This document shows positions 59,860 through 64,000 of a stretch of DNA of 64,000 nucleotides, piece by piece. The notes beneath the pieces were generated by a model that did not search any database, had not been told where the DNA came from, and worked only from the letters and a program-made list of their open reading frames with translations. Position numbers and translations under genes: made by a program. The DNA comes from Pseudo-nitzschia pungens (Eukaryota; Bacillariophyta; Bacillariophyceae; Bacillariales; Bacillariaceae), in contig CM074758.1 in the NCBI GenBank assembly GCA_037355855.1, forward strand, positions 4,747,001-4,811,000. The letters run 5' to 3'. Each line of letters starts with the position of its first letter. Within the stretch, counting starts at the first letter, position 1.

Positions 59860-61467
59860 ATGAAGTTCAAAAGCTTTCTGCTCCTTTTCAACGCAATCGC
59901 CTGGATATTGCTCATCCTGTTGCTCTTGTCGCAACGTTTTTGGGGTATTGCTGCGAAGCTCGATGAATATGTTCTTGTTCCCTTGCTCTACTGTTTCGTC
60001 GTCGTCGTCACCTTCTTCTGCGTCTCTCGCGATGAAGCACAACAAGACGCACCAGCACCGGTGGGTGCCGATGGTGATCCACGAAGCAAGGCCGACGCAG
60101 GAGCAGGAGCGGGAGCGGGAGCAGGGCGTGACGAAGAAGCCACACCACCCGATGAACTAGAGCAGGAGCGGGACCCCGAGGCAGAACAAGGCGGTCGAAC
60201 GAAAAAACCCAAGCAGGAAAGAATCGAGTGGATCGATCAGATCAGAATCCTGCTTATCAGTCTGATTGTGGTCGGCCACAGCGGAATGGGATTAGGAGGA
60301 GTACCCACCGTGGCTGGAGTGGTGCCCCCGGAAGTTCCGAGCTATTATTTTCCCACGGGCCAGATCGGGATCCTTTTGCTCAAACCCCTGGCCGTCCCAC
60401 TTTTCTTCTTCATTGCCGGCTACTTCAGCGCGCATTCCAGAATCAGAAAGGGGCGAGACGCATTCCTCAAGAAGAGTTTTTGGAGACTGGTACCGCCGGC
60501 GATTCTCTGGTGGCTTGTCGTCAACCCTCTCAATAATCTCCTGCTGTTTATCCTTGCGAGCCCCGCTGGACCGTCCTACCAATATGCGCCATTGGGGGGT
60601 GCAACCTGGTTTTTGTTGTGGCTCATGGTATTCAATTGTTGCTACGCGTTGATCGATGTCGACGGAGCGCCTTTCGCAGAAGGGAGCATGGCAGTACCTA
60701 GATTTCGAAGCTTGATGGTACTTGCGGTTTTGGCATCGGTTGTTCAATTTGGGTTTGGGATTGTATCCGGAGTATACGCGGGCTTGTTTGCGGTCGGAGG
60801 CATGCCCAACTCGATGGTTGGAGATTTCTATTTTAACGCCATTGGCTATACGGGTGGTATCCTTTCCAGAACGCACGGTTGGCTGAAACGCGACGGTCGT
60901 GAAGACGATGGTGACAAACTTGTCCTCAAGTCAACAGTGTGTGTTTTCGTCGTAACAATTGTGACAATCGTCTTTTGTTTCCTTGTCTATGCACCGGGGG
61001 CACCACTCAACAATATTATCCCTTTGGGGGCAGCGATCGTTTACGGTTCTCTGTGCATCCCACTCGGAATGTACTCTCTCTGTTCATGGATATGTGTGAT
61101 GGATTTGTTCCGAAGAATGTCGTTGTCTTCGTCTTCGTCGCGGCAAAATGAAACGGGCACACCGGAACGAACCTTCTCTGCCTCCAAGTTTTTGTCCGCG
61201 GCATCCTTTGGAGTCTATTTGATTCACTTTTACTTTGTGACTTTGTTTAGTTTTGCATACTTTGAGCTATTGGAAAACAAGAGAGAGGACATTCAAATTC
61301 GGTATGGTTCTCCAGGAGGGTCGCTGGTGTACGTGGAGGCGGTGCCAGCCATGGGTGATGGGTACAGATTTATTGGTTTTGTTTTTATTTCGATCCTGAG
61401 CCTCGTGTCGAGCTTCCTTGCCGCTGGATTGCTCAAACAGATTCCTTGGTGCGGCAAGATTTGTTAA
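59860..61467 (+). CDS. Acyltransferase-3 family membrane protein
   Basis: 535 residues, ATG 59860 to TAA. The family moves acyl groups (often acetyl or succinyl) onto sugars or lipids across a membrane; the substrate here cannot be told. Two N-terminal membrane segments (about residues 5-25 and 36-55) precede a charged Ala/Gly/Glu-rich loop. The acyltransferase-3 core then starts at RIEWIDQIRILLISLIVVGHSG (family His at 140), followed by PLFFFIAGYFSA, KKSFWRLVPPAILWW and about eight further hydrophobic spans, ending SAASFGVYLIHFYFV. The closest bacterial comparison is the OafA/MdoC type. A GA repeat in the loop may vary in length. No intron is needed. It is a host gene, with composition unlike the nearby repeats. 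Confidence 0.88.
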   Translation: MKFKSFLLLFNAIAWILLILLLLSQRFWGIAAKLDEYVLVPLLYCFVVVVTFFCVSRDEAQQDAPAPVGADGDPRSKADAGAGAGAGAGRDEEATPPDELEQERDPEAEQGGRTKKPKQERIEWIDQIRILLISLIVVGHSGMGLGGVPTVAGVVPPEVPSYYFPTGQIGILLLKPLAVPLFFFIAGYFSAHSRIRKGRDAFLKKSFWRLVPPAILWWLVVNPLNNLLLFILASPAGPSYQYAPLGGATWFLLWLMVFNCCYALIDVDGAPFAEGSMAVPRFRSLMVLAVLASVVQFGFGIVSGVYAGLFAVGGMPNSMVGDFYFNAIGYTGGILSRTHGWLKRDGREDDGDKLVLKSTVCVFVVTIVTIVFCFLVYAPGAPLNNIIPLGAAIVYGSLCIPLGMYSLCSWICVMDLFRRMSLSSSSSRQNETGTPERTFSASKFLSAASFGVYLIHFYFVTLFSFAYFELLENKREDIQIRYGSPGGSLVYVEAVPAMGDGYRFIGFVFISILSLVSSFLAAGLLKQIPWCGKIC

Positions 61468-61985
61468 ATTTCTTTCGAAACCGAGAAGAAACCGATGTCG
61501 TTTCCGCACGGTTACGGTACTGTGGTGGTACCTACCTACCTACCTACCCACGCGATGTCAATGTCAACTACAGAAAACCTTACTTCGCGTTGAAAAGCCA
61601 CGAAGGGTTGTGTCTTGCGCAACTGGTGATCAACACGTTTACTACTACCGTACGTGTAGTCCGTCTTCTCGGAACAATGAGTTTCTACGATTCATAGCAG
61701 TAAATACTAGTACTACTACTACTACTACTAATGTTAAAATGCGAGACAAAAATACAGCAACTACAAAATTAATTACTAATAATGCTGTACAGTACGAGTA
61801 CCTGAGGACTGTTGAAGACTGTAATTCGAAACTGCACACTATAAATAAGATTTACTATTGAATGCGAACTCCATCGCTCATTGCATTCCAAAGATTGACG
61901 GCAACCTTTCTGAAATTAGAATCCTCTCTGGGCAGCGACAGCAGGAGCTCCTCTCACGACGAATACGAATATACGAATACGAAGA
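61468..61985. other. Intergenic, no gene recognised
   Basis: Contains TACC repeats at 61535 and an ACT microsatellite at 61708-61730. The frame beginning at 61858 is mainly the Asn/Ser repeat described next. Confidence 0.45.
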
Positions 61986-61988
61986 GAA

Positions 61989-62082
<94 letters not shown>

Positions 62083-62085
62083 CGC
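61989..62085 (+). repeat. AACAGC hexanucleotide microsatellite
   Basis: About 15 copies, decaying at the edges into AACAACAGC and GACAGC. It reads as (NS)n or (TA)n in overlapping frames. Confidence 0.95.
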
Positions 62086-62457
62086 GACAAGAGCGAGAAC
62101 AACAATAGCGACAGCAACAGCGACAGCAGCAAGAACACGAGCATGAGCATGAGCAAGACAACGAATCAATCCATCGGCGGCCGACTCTTCCCATGATTCC
62201 GATTGGTGCCGCAAACCGCCGGACGCCGAGTGGATCGTGACCAATGGTCATTTCCTCGACGAAAACCGTCCGTGCGGTAATTACAATGTTTCCATTAGTA
62301 TTATTATTACTACTACTACTACTACTGCTAGTTTGAATCGAATGATACCGCCGTCATTCAACACGTGCGAACATAACTACCGGTAATTACGTGTAGGACG
62401 AATCGATCCAAATCAAAAATATAGAAGCAGTACGGTACAGTACCGAAGTACAAAGTA

Positions 62458-62545
62458 CTACCATTATCATCATCGTCGTCATCATTCATCATCATCATTC
62501 ATCATCATCATTCATTATCATCATTCATTCATCATTCATCGTCAC
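62458..62545 (+). repeat. CAT/ATC trinucleotide microsatellite
   Basis: CATCATCATTCATCATC-type irregular repeat; non-coding. Confidence 0.85.
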
Positions 62546-63260
62546 GACGAGCTTTGTGCAGTATTACAAAGCAAATTCAATCAATAGCAAATTGTTGAGC
62601 TCCTCGCATACTCTTACTCGTAACTTACCCATCGTGGTGCGCAATGATTGTCGTCCCAAAACGCATCGACGAGTTCCCGGTGGTGATCCCGTCCGACTCG
62701 ATCCCGGCAAACTCCCGCCCCGTATCACGCGAAAGACGTGACATCCGCAAACCCGCATCCGGCTCCGGGGGTGGCACGGCATCCCGAACCGAACCGAACC
62801 GAACCGAACCCAACCCGGGATCCGTGCGGGACCCAGTCTGCCTCGGCGGCAAGAACGTTGGGCTCCTCCTCGGGTTTCGTTTCGAACGGTTGTTCTCGCC
62901 CGCCGTTCTTTTCTCGTCGATCCGATCCGATCCGATCCGATCCGATGCGATCCGATGCGATCGGGGGATGGAGCACGGCGTGGAACGCACCTCTCGGGGT
63001 GTTCCTTCCTCGCGCTCCAAAAAGTAGTAAGTTTGCTTGCGCGAAACCGGTAAACCGACTGATACAGTAACTTACTACTGATACCGTAGCTAGCGGGTCT
63101 GTTCAACGAACGAACGAACGAACGAATGAATGAATCCATCGCCCGCGAAGAACGGAACGGGTTCTTGTTGTTCTTCGGGCACCTTCCCGGCTTGGTCCGC
63201 GGTGTAATTACGGTAACCTTATCGCTTGCTTCTTTGCTTGCTTGCTTGATCGAGAAGACA
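62546..63260. other. Low-complexity region with GATCC and GAACC tandems
   Basis: CGAACCGAACC at about 62787-62812, GATCCGATCC at about 62915-62960 and AACGAACG at about 63105-63125. Long frames open on both strands here (up to 191 codons), but their composition follows the repeats and no domain is visible. No gene called. Confidence 0.45.
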
Positions 63261-63261
63261 C

Positions 63262-63300
63262 GTCACGTCACGTCACGTCACGTCACGTCACGTCACGTCG
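63262..63300 (+). repeat. CGTCA pentanucleotide microsatellite
   Basis: About seven copies of CACGT/CGTCA. Confidence 0.9.
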
Positions 63301-63400
63301 ATGGCGGGGTGAGTGAGTTCCCCGCTGGATTGGTCGGCTCGTTTTACCCCGCACGCACGATATCAGCGATTGATTCGTTCGGTGGTTTCTCTGTTTCGGC

Positions 63401-63530
63401 GGGGGCGTTGGCGTTGGCGTTGGCGTTGGCGTTGGCGTTGGCGTTGGCGTTGGCGTTGGCGTTGGCGTTGGCGTTGGCGTTGGCGTTGGCGTTGGCGTTG
63501 GCGTTGGCGTTGGCATTGGCGTTGGAATTG
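63401..63530 (+). repeat. TTGGCG hexanucleotide microsatellite
   Basis: About 20 near-perfect copies. On the minus strand it lies in an open frame (63820-63344) reading (NA)n between non-repetitive ends (start MSSSFKIARTTLKSRAHDCK, end [20 protein letters not shown]). That frame might be a real small gene, but nothing in it is recognised. Confidence 0.93.
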
Positions 63531-63953
63531 GAATTGACATCCTGGACTTGGACTTTTTCCTCGTCGTCTGTGTGTGTTTGTGTTGGATTTGTATTATTTG
63601 TATTTGTATTTGTATTTGGATTGCTGCACCCGCACGGGTATTTTATGTCTTGTGTCTCCACTTCTTGTTGCGATTCTGGTGGATTATTGTTTTTGTCTCC
63701 CTCACCGACAGTAAAAACCTTAACCGTAAAAACCTTAACCGTCGAGCAGCAGCGTTTTTCCTTGCAATCATGCGCGCGAGATTTCAAAGTGGTTCTTGCA
63801 ATTTTGAAGGAGCTCGACACTAAGAAACACTAATCTTAGTTAAATTTTTAGGTTACAAATCGCACCTCCCCTGATTTCGGAAACCCTTATCCTAAAAAAA
63901 GAACCCATTAAAATTAAAATTACTGAGATGATCATTCGGACCACCGGATTGTC

Positions 63954-64000
63954 TGTCGTATCTCTGGAAACCAGAAGAAAACGACCGAAGATAGAAGATA
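63954..64000 (-). repeat. Start of another Gypsy-2-family LTR, cut by the window
   Basis: 47 bp identical to the first 47 bp of the Gypsy-2 LTRs at 38122 and 43511 (TGTCGTATCTCTGG...). The rest lies outside the window, so it could be a solo LTR or a full element. The preceding 100 bp (AAATTAAAATTACTGAGATG...) are unremarkable. Confidence 0.88.

Noticed and set aside
61858..62251. Open frames across the AACAGC repeat (both strands)
   Set aside because: All six frames stay open because the hexamer contains no stop; nothing but repeat is encoded.
62564..63139. Overlapping 110-190-codon frames on both strands
   Set aside because: Composition follows GATCC and GAACC tandems, several frames are open together, and no domain or splice structure is evident.
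1..64000. tRNA, rRNA or other structural RNA genes
   Set aside because: No convincing cloverleaf boxes or rRNA segments were noticed by reading. A tRNAscan/Infernal run would be decisive and was not possible here.

Overview
The window reads as repeat-rich nuclear DNA of a diatom, probably a raphid pennate. The evidence is: Copia elements with the diatom (CoDi-like) polyprotein layout and an RT core of the form WHVDDLKIS; Gypsy elements with a CX3HPGXXHXW-type gag knuckle; short GT-AG introns of 64-79 nt; and Asn-, Gln- and Asp-rich low-complexity runs inside host genes. No rRNA or tRNA gene was recognised. Most of the 64 kb is transposons inserted into transposons. The nesting can be resolved because nearly every layer still has its target-site duplication (TSD).

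Left block (1-22.6 kb). A GCR1_C-domain gene flanked by a GC-rich minisatellite was split by a Copia element on the minus strand (Copia-1, 2134-21658, TSD TACGG, apparently identical 225-bp LTRs). The gag of Copia-1 was split in turn by a 13.1-kb element with 24-bp terminal inverted repeats (8139-21214, 2-bp TSD). Deleting that element restores the gag frame. The 13-kb element carries minisatellite arrays, a 181-bp satellite with a three-unit higher-order structure, and an 8.2-kb DNA transposon (9322-17504). The 8.2-kb transposon has GGGCCCTCCGGAACT ends and four genes: an IS4/5-type DDE transposase, two spliced genes of unknown function, and a gene with a WQGSE domain broken by one stop.

Middle block (22.6-43.9 kb). 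Copia-2 (plus strand, 22666-37900, TSD GTTTG) has a gag-only LTR element (22809-25848, TSD ATCAT) inside its 5' LTR and a complete-looking Gypsy element (29300-35117, TSD GGGGA) inside its pol. A second Gypsy (38122-43862, TSD GGAGC) with one 1514-codon gag-pol ORF follows directly.

Right block (43.9-64 kb). A host AMMECR1-family gene begins within about 70-290 bp of the Gypsy-2 LTR. After a stretch of ACT/AGT tracts and GTCGATTG repeats comes a second, truncated gag-only element (49477-about 54740). Its 5' LTR is split by a 3.6-kb TIR transposon (49561-53164) that encodes a DUF7869-like DDE/D protein. Next is a fold-back satellite of about 148-bp units in opposite orientations, with a non-coding Gypsy derivative (55545-57855, TSD CATCC) inserted in it. 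Then comes a host acyltransferase-3 membrane protein gene, a microsatellite-rich tail, and the first 47 bp of another Gypsy-2-family LTR at the window edge.

The two clear host genes are the AMMECR1 gene and the acyltransferase-3 gene. The most novel material is the four-gene transposon inside the 13-kb satellite-carrying TIR element, and the direct evidence that a DUF7869-like protein sits in a mobile unit.
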